NCBI GenBank assembly: GCA_036500345.1
Contig: DASYCE010000008.1
Span: 1 to 64,000 of the forward strand
Reading direction: 5' to 3'
DNA from: Gemmatimonadales bacterium
Lineage (GTDB): Bacteria; Gemmatimonadota; Gemmatimonadetes; Gemmatimonadales; GWC2-71-9
DNA: 64,000 nt
The position numbers and the translations under genes are program-made. Positions 22,201-30,058 of this stretch are shown here, piece after piece; the stretch's first letter is position 1, and the number at the start of each line of letters is the position of its first letter. Under the pieces are notes generated by a model. The model did no database searches and had not been told where the DNA came from. It saw only the letters and a program-made list of their open reading frames with translations.

Positions 22201-23317
22201 CGAAGAGTGAGCCGAACCCATTGCGATCGATCTTCCCGAAATTCCCGTCCTGCACGACACCCGCGAGATTCTGGAGATTCGTGAAGATGCGCTGGACGGC
22301 GTCGGCTCGTTCCTTCGACCCCAGCTTGTCGAGGATACCGGAGAGATCGCCGATCGTGGTGACCAGCGAGCCGACCTCCACCGAGCGCGCCTGACCGTCA
22401 AACGCCGAGAGCGTCTGATCGAGGTCCTTGAGCAGGCCGATCACCGACGGCAGGATCTGGTTGCCCAGCTCGATTAGTTCGGCATTCAGGTTCTGCTTGA
22501 GGATGTCCCCGAGCTTGCCCGCGCTCTCCCGGCTCGTCGTTGCAGCGGCTTCGAGTGCGTTCATGTTGTCGGCGCTGCTCTGCGCCGACCCCGCCATATC
22601 GTCGAGTGCCTTTTTGCCGGCGTCTCCTTCCTTCGCGAGCTTGTTGATCTCCGCCGCGACCTGTTTGACGTTGAGGCCCTTTTCGATCAGATCGACGATG
22701 ACGTTCGTCATTTGCCCGAGGCTCAGCCCGGTCGCGTCTGCGGCTGGCCCAGTCTTTTCCAGTATCCCGAACACCTCATCGAGCGGCGCGTGGCCCTTCG
22801 CCGAGGCGAAAATGTCGGCCAACGCCTGTGCATCCTGCTCCGCCGTGAGATGAAACTCCTTCCCGACGCGATCGAGGCCGGTCAGGACCGTGGTGAGATC
22901 CACACCCGACGCGTCCGCGGCCGTGACACCGGCAGTGAGCAGCGTCTGGATATCGGAGGCTGATTGGACGCCAAGCCTGGCGAGGAGCGTCGCACCCTGG
23001 GCGAGGTCGGTCTGGGAGCGCCCGCTTTCCGTCGACAGGTCCCGGATCGTGTCGCGGATCTGGCCGAGCTGGGCAATCGTTTGCGGAGCCGACGCCACCA
23101 TTCCCTGCAGCGCGTTGTCGACGTCGGCCGCCATCCGGGTCGCATCGGCCGCGATGCCGAGCAGCGCGACCGAGAGACCCGCGAGCGCAACCGTTGGCTT
23201 GGACACGATGAAGCTGACGGTCTTATCGATCTCGCGTTCGATGTCCTGAAGCCCGCGTTCCAACTCGGTGGAGTCGGCGCGAAAACTCACGAAGACGTCA
23301 TCGATCTTGTTGCTCAC
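19220..23317 (-). CDS. Tail tape-measure protein
   Basis: About 1,365 residues from GTG 23317, which overlaps the previous stop and follows AAGGAGG. The protein begins SNKIDDVFVSFRADSTELER, the usual tape-measure opening, then a long alternating helical region with two central hydrophobic stretches (PTVALAGLSVALLGIAAD; VLAGVNALAGMLKATGLISD). The C-terminal part holds three roughly 72-residue repeats. The protein sets tail length; at about 0.15 nm per residue the tail would be near 200 nm. It is the largest gene of the window, as expected. Confidence 0.92.
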   Translation of the reverse strand: MSNKIDDVFVSFRADSTELERGLQDIEREIDKTVSFIVSKPTVALAGLSVALLGIAADATRMAADVDNALQGMVASAPQTIAQLGQIRDTIRDLSTESGRSQTDLAQGATLLARLGVQSASDIQTLLTAGVTAADASGVDLTTVLTGLDRVGKEFHLTAEQDAQALADIFASAKGHAPLDEVFGILEKTGPAADATGLSLGQMTNVIVDLIEKGLNVKQVAAEINKLAKEGDAGKKALDDMAGSAQSSADNMNALEAAATTSRESAGKLGDILKQNLNAELIELGNQILPSVIGLLKDLDQTLSAFDGQARSVEVGSLVTTIGDLSGILDKLGSKERADAVQRIFTNLQNLAGVVQDGNFGKIDRNGFGSLFDALNTSISSFPTATLQTMERGLLSLGQDVPTAQVTAYNNALLLLSKTIASRPDKGGSVAPPKSAPIGDPKADAAAEAARQKIADEIQANLSALLKLAADGSAAINDKLLGAWQNLNDQVDGHLQKLLKLVDPTNQLGAAQAKLANAPNESAAAKAAAELDAVYDRLIAKSPALGTAIQAAAQIQADFWKKASSDFTTTESSFEQSFQKEMQATAAQTTKDLEAVNDAYGKLKDTPFASQAFDILNDSTITLTEKAQKLGDLLKAAGIATTGINDGLKGTKDALNKIADGQLTIIQRQRQFVDAVLAGVNALAGMLKATGLISDGLATDIGNVVTFAEKAGSLADTIEKLSIKTVDKLGNVVSAASTGDVVLAAAEAAAALVPVLGSIFGESAAQKAEDSARAQAEADAVKHTQDLAAALAALADKVNKFGDETLSGAAFGALANRLPQIVAGSSQPVQGPGGPVLDDSGNPVFASSSDSVKQALAAVGVSIADVDAAANQLGITLTDKTAPTLEELTAISKGLQEEKFAQFANDFTDQLAELQAGFKVFNTTGSAQFAPFLTLLTDPKVGAPAIFNALQGIDVSTVSGASQATTILQGIFQQFKDGKIDPADFGGLNPTDFLNTIQTLLGLLPQVTTATAAQTKAETDSLAVRNLTAAGDTAGAAALQRQQQEQAEIDQALAAGYDDVTIAAIKATQAAEDQAAAVQKATDQANENESLIVRQLRAAGSGDAADALQRQIDETQEIADAIAKGFDASTIAAIKATQAQEDLAAAQTKAAAAAQAQADEQDSLAVRLLRATGQGDAADLLALQQSQAKELSDAIAQGFDQATIDQLKSTQAAELAQLQQSQATAAQQASATAQGVSGTSGNTTSATVTSNVGETLDLVGLAETANALLQEIVANTKSLRSGGPLLPPSLASLQSPGALGSGSVTLTIGSIPITVTVTSASDDPASLGNIAGTAAGRGFLDALNRQFGFANQRSAINRGDNPSVI
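19640..20275 (-). repeat. Three tandem repeats of about 216 bp in the tape-measure gene
   Basis: Three consecutive units of about 72 codons carry DSLAVR-x-L, AAGxGDAADxLQ and IAxGFDxxTIAAIKATQA. DNA copies begin near 20,260, 20,045 and 19,830. Unit duplications in tape measures change tail length stepwise. Confidence 0.8.
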
Positions 23318-24174
23318 GCCGCCCCTCCTTCCGCTTCGGCGCGCGCGGCTTGGTCTCGCTGATCGCTGGCGTAGAGTTGCATCCGCAACAGGACCGATTC
23401 GAGCGCCCAGTCGCGCATCAGCACGCGCGAGGTCTGACCGAGCAGTTCGGCGGCCTTGGCGAAGAAGGGCGACCAATAGAGCTGCTCCCCGGAGGGGTTC
23501 GGATCTGGGGTAATCAGCGGCCGCGCCAGCATGATCCCCTTGTAGTTCACTTCGAGATTCATCGCGAGGATCTGATGCAGCTCGAGCGGCTGCAGCGCCT
23601 TGATCGCTTCGGGGATCTCCGGCGGCGGCTGTTCGGGCTCAAACGGCATCCCGACGCCGGGAAATGTCGCGATCCACGCACAGATGACGTGCTGCTCGGC
23701 AATCGCGTCGATAATCCGCCGCATGACCTTCGGCGCGAAGTCGGGCCGCTCGAAGAGGGTCTGCACCGTCGGCTGCAACCGGGCGATCGCGAGGTCTCGT
23801 CCATGCAGGTGCGCGAGCGTGACGAATGATTTCCGGTAGACCGTCAGGTACTTGGGTTGGCCGCTCCCATCCTGAACCCGCGAGAGCCGGACCAGCGGTG
23901 CCTCGCTGAGGGTCTCGATCGCTGCGGCGTCGGCTGCCGTTTTCTGGGGATCGACTGCACTGCCGCCGCTTCCACCGACACTACCGACCGCGTGGACCGC
24001 GATCAGGCGCCGGAGATAGACAAACCACCCCGAGGCACCGCGCTCGGGGTTGTTGGCGCCGCCTGGCGCGAAACTGGCGACCTCCGGTGGAAGGGAACCC
24101 TTCGAGCGCAGGGATCGCTCGAAGAGTTCGCATTCCGCCTTCAACCGCTGCTGACTGATATTCCGATCGGCCAC
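23314..24174 (-). CDS. Tail assembly protein in the gpG/chaperone position
   Basis: 286 residues from GTG 24174 just after the major tail protein stop. Helical and strand segments include LKAECELFERSLRSKGSLPP, GQPKYLTVYRKSFVTLAHLH and TDP-rich ITPDPNPSGEQLYW. No signal peptide. It lies between the major tail protein and the tape measure, where phages encode tail assembly chaperones. It is longer than lambda gpG, and the next gene starts in a 4-base overlap, leaving no room for a frameshifted T reading frame. No direct family match was seen, so the call is positional. Confidence 0.55.
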   Translation of the reverse strand: MADRNISQQRLKAECELFERSLRSKGSLPPEVASFAPGGANNPERGASGWFVYLRRLIAVHAVGSVGGSGGSAVDPQKTAADAAAIETLSEAPLVRLSRVQDGSGQPKYLTVYRKSFVTLAHLHGRDLAIARLQPTVQTLFERPDFAPKVMRRIIDAIAEQHVICAWIATFPGVGMPFEPEQPPPEIPEAIKALQPLELHQILAMNLEVNYKGIMLARPLITPDPNPSGEQLYWSPFFAKAAELLGQTSRVLMRDWALESVLLRMQLYASDQRDQAARAEAEGGAA

Positions 24175-24179
24175 ATGCT

Positions 24180-25631
24180 TCAGGTGTAGACGGTGAGCTG
24201 CATGACCGAGCCCGGAACGATCTTGAACGGTGCGCCGGCGACACCCTTCTTCTGCAGGTTGAGCATCGTGCCGGAGATCTGCTGCGAGCAGCCGCAGAGC
24301 AGGATGAGCACCGTCTGACCGGCGAGATTCTTCCCCTGGAGGTAGAGGGCCGCGATCGGCGAAGTCCCCATGCCTTCCGTGGTGAACCGGCCAGCCGCCG
24401 CATCGGTCTGCGAGGCGGCCAGGGCATAGGCATGCACCGCCGCCAGCACGTCGACGATCGAGAAGCTGAGGGAGAGCGAGACGTCGCCCGGCTTGTAGCC
24501 GATCGTCGCCGAGTTGTTCTCGAGCTCCATCTTGTCGACCGACCCGCCGGCGTCGAGCTTGACCGATCCCTTCAGGATGCCGCCAAGCGTCGCCTGCTTC
24601 AGTCGAACCGCAGCGGTGTTGATGGGCTGCGCGCGGTAGAGCGGGGTCACCAGTGTCGTGGTGGCCGGGTTGTTGACCCGGTGCACTTCCATCGAGCCAC
24701 CGACGTTGAGCTGCAGGAGATCGTCGGCGGCGAGGTTGGTGACCGACGTCAGCGAGACCGTCGTGGCGCCGGCAGAAGCCCCGGCCGACAGCGTCGTGGC
24801 CAAGGCGCCGGTCGTGGCCGGGACCAGTACGCCGATATCGTCGACCGAGTCGAGGAGATCGTTCTGCCCGGAAGTCAGCGACGTGTCGGCCGTGATCGCG
24901 ACGGCGTTGTAGTCGATGCCAGCCGCGGCAGCGGTCCACTTGCAGGGCACCGTGAGCGCGGCGCCGCGCGTGAGCGCCAGCGAGACGCCGGTGTAGTCGG
25001 TATCGGCGCCCCAGAGCTCGATAGTGATCGGCGAGCCGTCGACCGTGGTGCCCTGGATGATGATGACCTGATTGACGATGGTACCGATCTCGGTCCCATC
25101 GGTCTGCACCGCCCACGGCGCGGAATGCGTCCCGGACCCGGCCACATTCGCCGGCGGGATGCCGAGAGCCGCGGCGAGGGTATGCGCGGTCAGCCCCACC
25201 AGCGCCGTCGCGAGTTCGATGTCCGCCGTCCCGAGCAGGCGATCGTAGACGAGGCGGCGATCTTCGACGGTGACATCGGTGCCGTTGTCGGAGACGCTGA
25301 AGGTGCCAGCCGAACCGATCCGGCCGAGATCGTACACGGTCATTTCGACGACCGGCTGCGCGTTGTCGTGATTGCGCATCAGCGGCCGCGTCGGCGTGAT
25401 GACGAGCGAGGCGACGCTCTGGATCGTCACGCGCTCGATGTTCTCGCCTTCACCGATGCGGAAGGTCTTCCCGGCCGTGATGCCGGTGGCCGAGGTGACC
25501 GAGAACGTGGTGGCACCCTTCGCGGCCGCGGCGGTGAGCGTGGTCGTGGCCGGGGCCGACGCCTTATCGAGGGCGCGGAAGAGTCCGGAGGGGCGGAGGA
25601 AGATCTTGTTTTTCGCGCTGGCGACGGACAT
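24180..25631 (-). CDS. Major tail tube protein
   Basis: 483 residues, beta-rich throughout. It opens MSVASAKNKIFLRPSGLFRA and has many Thr/Ala/Val strands (TTTLTAAAAKGATTFSVTSA, TISVTV-like segments, EIGTIVNQVIIIQGTTVDGS). Its place between tail-terminator and assembly genes is that of lambda gpV. Two similar blocks with ATTTLxAxAxxGATTxSxTS (residues about 27-50 and 275-300) look like an internally duplicated small domain. The length is large for a tube protein, suggesting extra surface domains on the tail. Assignment from position and composition. Confidence 0.7.
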   Translation of the reverse strand: MSVASAKNKIFLRPSGLFRALDKASAPATTTLTAAAAKGATTFSVTSATGITAGKTFRIGEGENIERVTIQSVASLVITPTRPLMRNHDNAQPVVEMTVYDLGRIGSAGTFSVSDNGTDVTVEDRRLVYDRLLGTADIELATALVGLTAHTLAAALGIPPANVAGSGTHSAPWAVQTDGTEIGTIVNQVIIIQGTTVDGSPITIELWGADTDYTGVSLALTRGAALTVPCKWTAAAAGIDYNAVAITADTSLTSGQNDLLDSVDDIGVLVPATTGALATTLSAGASAGATTVSLTSVTNLAADDLLQLNVGGSMEVHRVNNPATTTLVTPLYRAQPINTAAVRLKQATLGGILKGSVKLDAGGSVDKMELENNSATIGYKPGDVSLSLSFSIVDVLAAVHAYALAASQTDAAAGRFTTEGMGTSPIAALYLQGKNLAGQTVLILLCGCSQQISGTMLNLQKKGVAGAPFKIVPGSVMQLTVYT

Positions 25632-25634
25632 GGC

Positions 25635-26078
25635 CTACTCCGGAGTGATGAGAATGGCCAGCGCCATCGTGCGCTGGACCAGGTAGTCGAACTGCTTGTC
25701 CTGTACTTCGACGCGGTCACGCGGCCACGGCATGTCGGTCGGATCGAGTCCGGCGTTCAGGCTATGTGGGGGCGCCTGCAGCGTGGCGTTGGTGATCTGC
25801 CGTTCGGCGGCATCGAGCATTCCCGCGGCGGCATCGTCGCCATCGGCTCCAGCGGCGATCGCCGACAGGACGAATCGCACCCGCTTGTCGCCTTCAATGG
25901 GGCCGATCTCTTCGCTGGTATCCTCGAGCAGCAGGATCGGCATCGGATCCTCGCCCAACCGGTAGGCTCCCCATGCCATCGCGCAGACCGTTGCCCGACC
26001 AACGGCGGTCTGGACGTCGGTCGATCCATTCAGGATCGCGAGGATCGCGGTCGCGGCGGGGCCGGTGCCGTCAGCCAT
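25635..26078 (-). CDS. Tail terminator / gpU-like protein
   Basis: 147 residues. Helical N-terminus (AATAILAILNGSTDVQTAVG), strands around DPMPILLLEDTSEEIG and RVRFVLSAIAAG, and a C-terminal EVQDKQFDYLVQRTMALAIL. The order and size fit lambda gpU, which caps the tail tube and makes the connection to the head. It overlaps the end of the gpZ-like gene by 8 bases and precedes the major tail protein. The call rests on synteny. Confidence 0.65.
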   Translation of the reverse strand: MADGTGPAATAILAILNGSTDVQTAVGRATVCAMAWGAYRLGEDPMPILLLEDTSEEIGPIEGDKRVRFVLSAIAAGADGDDAAAGMLDAAERQITNATLQAPPHSLNAGLDPTDMPWPRDRVEVQDKQFDYLVQRTMALAILITPE

Positions 26079-26682
26079 TGAACCCGAGACTCTTTCGGAC
26101 CACGGTGACGTTCACGCCGGCGAGCTTGCCGCGCACCTTGTTGAGCGCGTTGATCAGGTACGGCCGCGGGCCAGTGAGGCGCCCACCACCGTCATGCAGC
26201 GCCGCCCAGCCCTTCCAGCCGCCGACGTCGCCGACCCGGCGTTCGCCATCGGTGATACCAGCCTGAATACCCTGGACGATCGTCCCCACGTCCTGCGACG
26301 GTGACGCGCCGACGACCGAGGCCCGGTGCAACGCGCCCGCATCGACGCCTTTCCGCTTGATCACACGCTGCAGCTTGAGTGTGACGCCGGACAACCGCTG
26401 TTTCCGGCTCGCGATGAACTTCCGGCTGCCGCCGTGTTGCTGCGCATCGCGGATCTGACCGCCCAGGGCGACTGCCTGCACGGTCAGGTCCCGAATGGTC
26501 CGAGCTTTCCGGCTCGGATACTGCTTGCCGGATCCCTCGTACTTGAATTCCTTGCGCACGGCGTTGCGATACATCGACGCCATCGCCTTGACCCCGGCAT
26601 CCTGCGCGCCGGAGAGGCGTTCGCGGTAGGCGGTCATCCCGCCGGCGATGTCCGAGACCACCTCGACGCCGAACAGGCTCAT
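26071..26682 (-). CDS. Minor tail / tail-completion protein (gpZ or HK97 gp10-like)
   Basis: 203 residues. Basic and helical: AVRKEFKYEGSGKQYPSRKA, TLKLQRVIKRKGVDAG, then AALHDGGGRLTGPRPYLINA, ending ALNKVRGKLAGVNVTVVRKS. The combination of a helical start with YRNAVRK and a late RPYLxxAL segment is common in HK97 gp10-like tail-completion proteins. It sits between the head-tail connector and the tail terminator, each with short overlaps, as in lambda (FII-Z-U). Confidence 0.7.
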   Translation of the reverse strand: MSLFGVEVVSDIAGGMTAYRERLSGAQDAGVKAMASMYRNAVRKEFKYEGSGKQYPSRKARTIRDLTVQAVALGGQIRDAQQHGGSRKFIASRKQRLSGVTLKLQRVIKRKGVDAGALHRASVVGASPSQDVGTIVQGIQAGITDGERRVGDVGGWKGWAALHDGGGRLTGPRPYLINALNKVRGKLAGVNVTVVRKSLGFNG

Positions 26683-27065
26683 GGCGTCGTGATCCGCTGG
26701 AGTGTGGCCAGCAGCGAGCTGATGCCGTCTTTCTCGCCGTGGACGTTGACCACCTTGAACTGCTGGCCTTCGCGCGATCCGTTGGTAACCGTGATCCGGT
26801 CGCGCTCATCGATGTCCGTCCCGGGCGGAAATGACCCGACGAGGTCGTACTCTTCGCTACCGCCGTAGCCGGCGGCGACCAGCGTTTCCGCCGAGTTGTT
26901 GAAGAAGCACCGCACGTCACTGCATCCGGCGACTGGCGTCCATGTCTCCGTGGCGACACCGCGGGTCGACTGCCCCGTCACGGTGCGCCGTCCGATCTCG
27001 ACCGTTGCGACAAGTCCCGCGCAGTCGAGATCGTGAAACACGAACGCCAGATCGCCGGGCAGCAT
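26679..27065 (-). CDS. Head-tail connector / head completion protein (gpFII-like position)
   Basis: 128 residues from ATG 27065, which overlaps the capsid gene stop. Beta-rich: LAFVFHDLDCAGLVATVEIG, VRCFFNNSAETLVAAGYGGS, DIDERDRITVTNGSREGQQF. This is the arrangement of small beta-barrel stoppers or connectors (lambda gpFII, SPP1 gp16 type), whose job is to close the portal after packaging and bind the tail. The upstream in-frame extension lies inside the capsid gene and is rejected. Confidence 0.65.
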   Translation of the reverse strand: MLPGDLAFVFHDLDCAGLVATVEIGRRTVTGQSTRGVATETWTPVAGCSDVRCFFNNSAETLVAAGYGGSEEYDLVGSFPPGTDIDERDRITVTNGSREGQQFKVVNVHGEKDGISSLLATLQRITTP

Positions 27066-28090
27066 CAGAGGACGTTGACGCCGACGGTCGCGTTCGGACG
27101 CAGCGGCACCGTGAGCGGCGCCGACTGCAGGAGCAGGAACCGCACCGACGGATCCTGCTCGAGCCACGACTTCGTGAAGTACGGCACCGAGGCGAGCGAG
27201 TCATGGTCCTTGATCGCGCCATGCGCCTGCAGTCCGTCGACGCGACTGGAGGCCAGGATCACGCGTCCGCTCGTCAGGACGCGCTTCTCGGTGTCGTCGG
27301 CCGGATCCACGTACCAGCCGGTGTAGGTGTAGAAGGTGTAGCCGCGGGCCTGTCCGACCTTCTGCAGCCCTTCGGCGTCCGAGACGTCCGGCGCGATTGA
27401 GGCGTTCACGAGGTTGAACTGGTTGAATTCCGCCTTGAACGTCGTGTCCTGCAGCATCGCGGCCAGCGTTTCGGGATCCACGATCACGTTGCGTGGCACG
27501 ACGCCGCAGAGCTGCTGGGCGTTGAGCGCCCAGGTCAGCAGATTGGTGAAGATGTCGGCCGCGGACTGGCCCCAGCGCGCAGTGCCGCTGAGCGCTGCGG
27601 GCGATGCCGATGCGTCGCGACCGAAATCGACGACGACGGTTTCGTAGCCATCGCCCGAGATCGTCACCTTGCCGGTGCTGAGCGTCTCGAGCGCCATGAG
27701 TTCCATGCGCCGGCGGATCATGTTGAGCTGATCCTGGAGTTCCTGCGCCAGAATCAGTTCCATCCGCTCCTGTGCGGTGAGCGAACCGCCGCCCACCTGT
27801 TCACCCATGGCGCGCTTGAACGGCCGCGTCGGGTCGAAAACGCGCTTGTCCTTGACGTATGCGGGCTTAAACGTCGCCACCTTCCGCCCGCGGCCCTCGA
27901 CCACTTTCCCCGGCAGGTACGGGGAAACGAACGGCGCCACCCGACGGCGCGCGTTGTCGATGTCGAAGTGGATCTCCTCGGTGTCATCGGTGACTTGATT
28001 GCCGAAGTACGTCTGGAGCAGGGAATTGCCGGGGACCTTGAGGTCCTCGACGATGCCGAGCATGGTGTCGGTACTGAAGAGGTCCGTCAT
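27065..28090 (-). CDS. Major capsid protein, lambda gpE family
   Basis: 341 residues, the same length as lambda gpE. Family features: N-terminal TDLFSTDTMLGIVEDLKVPG, then TEEIHFDIDNARRRVAPFVS, the GRKVATFKPAYVKDKRVFDP region, RMELMALETLSTGKVTISGD and KSWLEQDPSVRFLLLQSAPL near the end. It forms the HK97-fold icosahedral shell. It directly follows the gpD gene (4-bp gap), as in lambda, with no gpFI-like gene after it. Start ATG 28090. Confidence 0.93.
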   Translation of the reverse strand: MTDLFSTDTMLGIVEDLKVPGNSLLQTYFGNQVTDDTEEIHFDIDNARRRVAPFVSPYLPGKVVEGRGRKVATFKPAYVKDKRVFDPTRPFKRAMGEQVGGGSLTAQERMELILAQELQDQLNMIRRRMELMALETLSTGKVTISGDGYETVVVDFGRDASASPAALSGTARWGQSAADIFTNLLTWALNAQQLCGVVPRNVIVDPETLAAMLQDTTFKAEFNQFNLVNASIAPDVSDAEGLQKVGQARGYTFYTYTGWYVDPADDTEKRVLTSGRVILASSRVDGLQAHGAIKDHDSLASVPYFTKSWLEQDPSVRFLLLQSAPLTVPLRPNATVGVNVL

Positions 28091-28093
28091 CGA

Positions 28094-28747
28094 TCAAGCC
28101 CCCGCGGTCGGAATGAGGTGGATGCCGAGCTTCCGCAGACCCTCGCGGACGCTGTCGGCGGTGTGACCGGTGCCGTAGATCACGGCGCCGTCGTCGAAGA
28201 TGCCCGTCGCGTACGCGACGCCCGTGGCGTCAGCGGCGCTGGCATCGCAGTCATCGGCGAGGATCAGGTCCGGCACTTCGCTCCCGTCCGTCGCGGCCGC
28301 CGCGGACTTGAGGTACTTGTAGACCGCGGCCGAGACCGCCACCGTGAAGGCGTCCCCAGAGATGAAGTCGGCCGATCCATCTGCGATCGTGAAGTTGATC
28401 CCGCCCGTGAACGCGACGCCGACCGTCGCGCGGCCGATTTCGATCCCGTTCGGGTTGAAGACGGCGAAGACGCCGGCGTTGGTGCCGGGCTCGACGCAGA
28501 CGAGGCGGTAGTTCCCGTTCTTGGCCTCGGCGCCTGCGGTGACCGTGCCGACGGTCCCGTTGCCGGTGTTGCCGGCATCGGCCACGGCCGCGCCGACCGT
28601 GGCACTCACGGCGGTCTTGCCGAGGAGCGTGCCGCGGAGGAGGCTCTGGCCGGACAGGACGGTGATCGTGCGGGGGACGAGCTGCATGTCACCCGCGATC
28701 AGCCGATCCGGCGTGAAAGTGTCCGTGCTGAATTCAGCGGATTCCAT
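28094..28747 (-). CDS. Head decoration protein, gpD-like
   Basis: 217 residues. It begins FSTDTFTPDRLIAGDMQLVP, then TITVLSGQSLLRGTLLGKTA, the typical opening of gpD/head-stabilisation proteins, which bind as trimers on the expanded capsid. At twice the length of lambda gpD, it contains a middle beta insertion (YRLVCVEPGTNAGVFAVFNP) known from the longer members, and ends with TADSVREGLRKLGIHLIPT. It is located between the protease/scaffold and capsid genes. Confidence 0.87.
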   Translation of the reverse strand: MESAEFSTDTFTPDRLIAGDMQLVPRTITVLSGQSLLRGTLLGKTAVSATVGAAVADAGNTGNGTVGTVTAGAEAKNGNYRLVCVEPGTNAGVFAVFNPNGIEIGRATVGVAFTGGINFTIADGSADFISGDAFTVAVSAAVYKYLKSAAAATDGSEVPDLILADDCDASAADATGVAYATGIFDDGAVIYGTGHTADSVREGLRKLGIHLIPTAGA

Positions 28748-28750
28748 GGG

Positions 28751-29176
28751 TCAGCTCCGTGCGGTGGAAGTGGCGCGTGCGGCATGGAACCGCTGCGCGA
28801 TGGCGCGACCGTGATCGCGCGCCGAGGGTGCATCGCCCGATTCATCGCCTGGCGACGCCTTGAGTCCGGTTTTGGCGAGTGCCGCTTCGGCACCCTTGAG
28901 TCCTTCGAGCTTCCGATTGCGGGTGTCGCGCTCGGCTTCGAGGATGCGCTGCGATGCGATCGCAGCCGTGACGGCCGGATCCTTCTTCGCCTCGGCGATC
29001 AGCGCCTCATGGCCCTTCGACGGCAGACCTTCGAGCGCGAGAATGCGCTCGCGCTCGGCCGTCACGGCCGTTGCGACCGCCGCGGACTGCTCGGCTTCGA
29101 CCGCCGAGCGTCCTTCCGCCCGCCAGGCGGCCACCGCGTCCGGATTGGCCGCGGCGAATTCTTCCTTGGTGATCAT
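28751..29176 (-). CDS. Nested in-frame scaffold protein (Nu3-like)
   Basis: ATG 29176 inside the protease gene opens a 141-residue in-frame product beginning MITKEEFAAANPDAVAAWRA, preceded by GGAG six bases upstream. It consists of the helical scaffold part only. Lambda makes Nu3 in the same way. The internal Shine-Dalgarno is seen in the sequence; actual use of the start is inference from lambda. Confidence 0.55.
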   Translation of the reverse strand: MITKEEFAAANPDAVAAWRAEGRSAVEAEQSAAVATAVTAERERILALEGLPSKGHEALIAEAKKDPAVTAAIASQRILEAERDTRNRKLEGLKGAEAALAKTGLKASPGDESGDAPSARDHGRAIAQRFHAARATSTARS

Positions 29177-30058
29177 GTCTGGCTCCGTGGTGGGTGTCTC
29201 TGCGCGATACCCACCTGGGCGCGCGCGGGTGGTGCGCGCCGCGAGTTCCGCGTGCACGCTTTCGTAGCTGCCGAGTCGATCGGCGAGCCCTGCTTTGACG
29301 GCATCGGCACCGACGAGGACATCCCCGCCGCCGAAGTTCTGCATGACCTCCTCGGCCGATACACCGCGGTATTCGGCCACCTGCCCGATGAACGACTGTG
29401 CCAGCGCATCGACGAGCGCCTGAATCCGCGCCATGCCCTCGGGAGTGGACGGATCCGATGCCTTGCCGGGGCTCTGGCTGGAGACGACGTCGTAGCGCTT
29501 GATACCCTTCGACGTTTCCTGTGCGCTGCGATCGGTGAACGTGGTGCGCACGCCAATCGAGCCGAGGATCGCCATCTGTGATGCGACGACGTCCGGAGCG
29601 GCCGCGGCGAGGAGGTAGGCGGCCGACGCGCCCATGCCTTCGACGTGCGCCACCACGGGCTTCTTCGCCGACGCCGCGCGGATCTGGGCGGCCGTCTCTT
29701 CCATGCCGGTGACTTCTCCGCCGGGGGAGTCGATCGCCAGCAGAATCGCGTGAACCGCGGGGTTATCGACCGCGCTTTGCAGATCCTGCGCGATGTCATC
29801 GTACGACGTCATCCCACTCACCTGACTGAAGAGATCGGCCCGTCGAACGAGCGGTCCCTCAATGGGAATCGTCGCCACACCATCGCGCACGGTCGCCGCA
29901 TGCGTATAGTCGAGCGGCCGGCCGAGCTTGGCCGCGACGGCCTCGAGGTCGTTCTCGCGCTGGACGATGCCGACGATGGTCTGCAACGACTCCGACGTGA
30001 TCGCCCACGGCGTGTCGAGAATGTGCGCGAGCACCCGCTTGGGAATGCGCTTCGTCAC
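28751..30058 (-). CDS. Prohead S49 protease fused to scaffold (lambda gpC/Nu3-like)
   Basis: 435 residues. The S49/SppA-like domain spans residues about 55-270: ILLAIDSPGGEVTGMEETAA, nucleophile Ser in VEGMGASAAYLLAAAA, ILGSIGVRTTF, and catalytic Lys in SSQSPGKASDPST. Residues about 290-435 are a helical scaffold (VEAEQSAAVATAVTAERERI). In lambda, gpC cleaves portal and scaffold during prohead maturation, and Nu3 is made from an internal start; the same layout is seen here. The stop of the portal gene overlaps the start (30055-30058). Confidence 0.9.
   Translation of the reverse strand: MTKRIPKRVLAHILDTPWAITSESLQTIVGIVQRENDLEAVAAKLGRPLDYTHAATVRDGVATIPIEGPLVRRADLFSQVSGMTSYDDIAQDLQSAVDNPAVHAILLAIDSPGGEVTGMEETAAQIRAASAKKPVVAHVEGMGASAAYLLAAAAPDVVASQMAILGSIGVRTTFTDRSAQETSKGIKRYDVVSSQSPGKASDPSTPEGMARIQALVDALAQSFIGQVAEYRGVSAEEVMQNFGGGDVLVGADAVKAGLADRLGSYESVHAELAARTTRARPGGYRAETPTTEPDMITKEEFAAANPDAVAAWRAEGRSAVEAEQSAAVATAVTAERERILALEGLPSKGHEALIAEAKKDPAVTAAIASQRILEAERDTRNRKLEGLKGAEAALAKTGLKASPGDESGDAPSARDHGRAIAQRFHAARATSTARS

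Noticed and set aside
23314-24174. Possible gpG/gpGT programmed frameshift between major tail protein and tape measure
   Set aside because: The 286-residue gene ends in a 4-base overlap with the tape-measure start, leaving no second frame for a T extension, and I see no slippery heptamer near its end.
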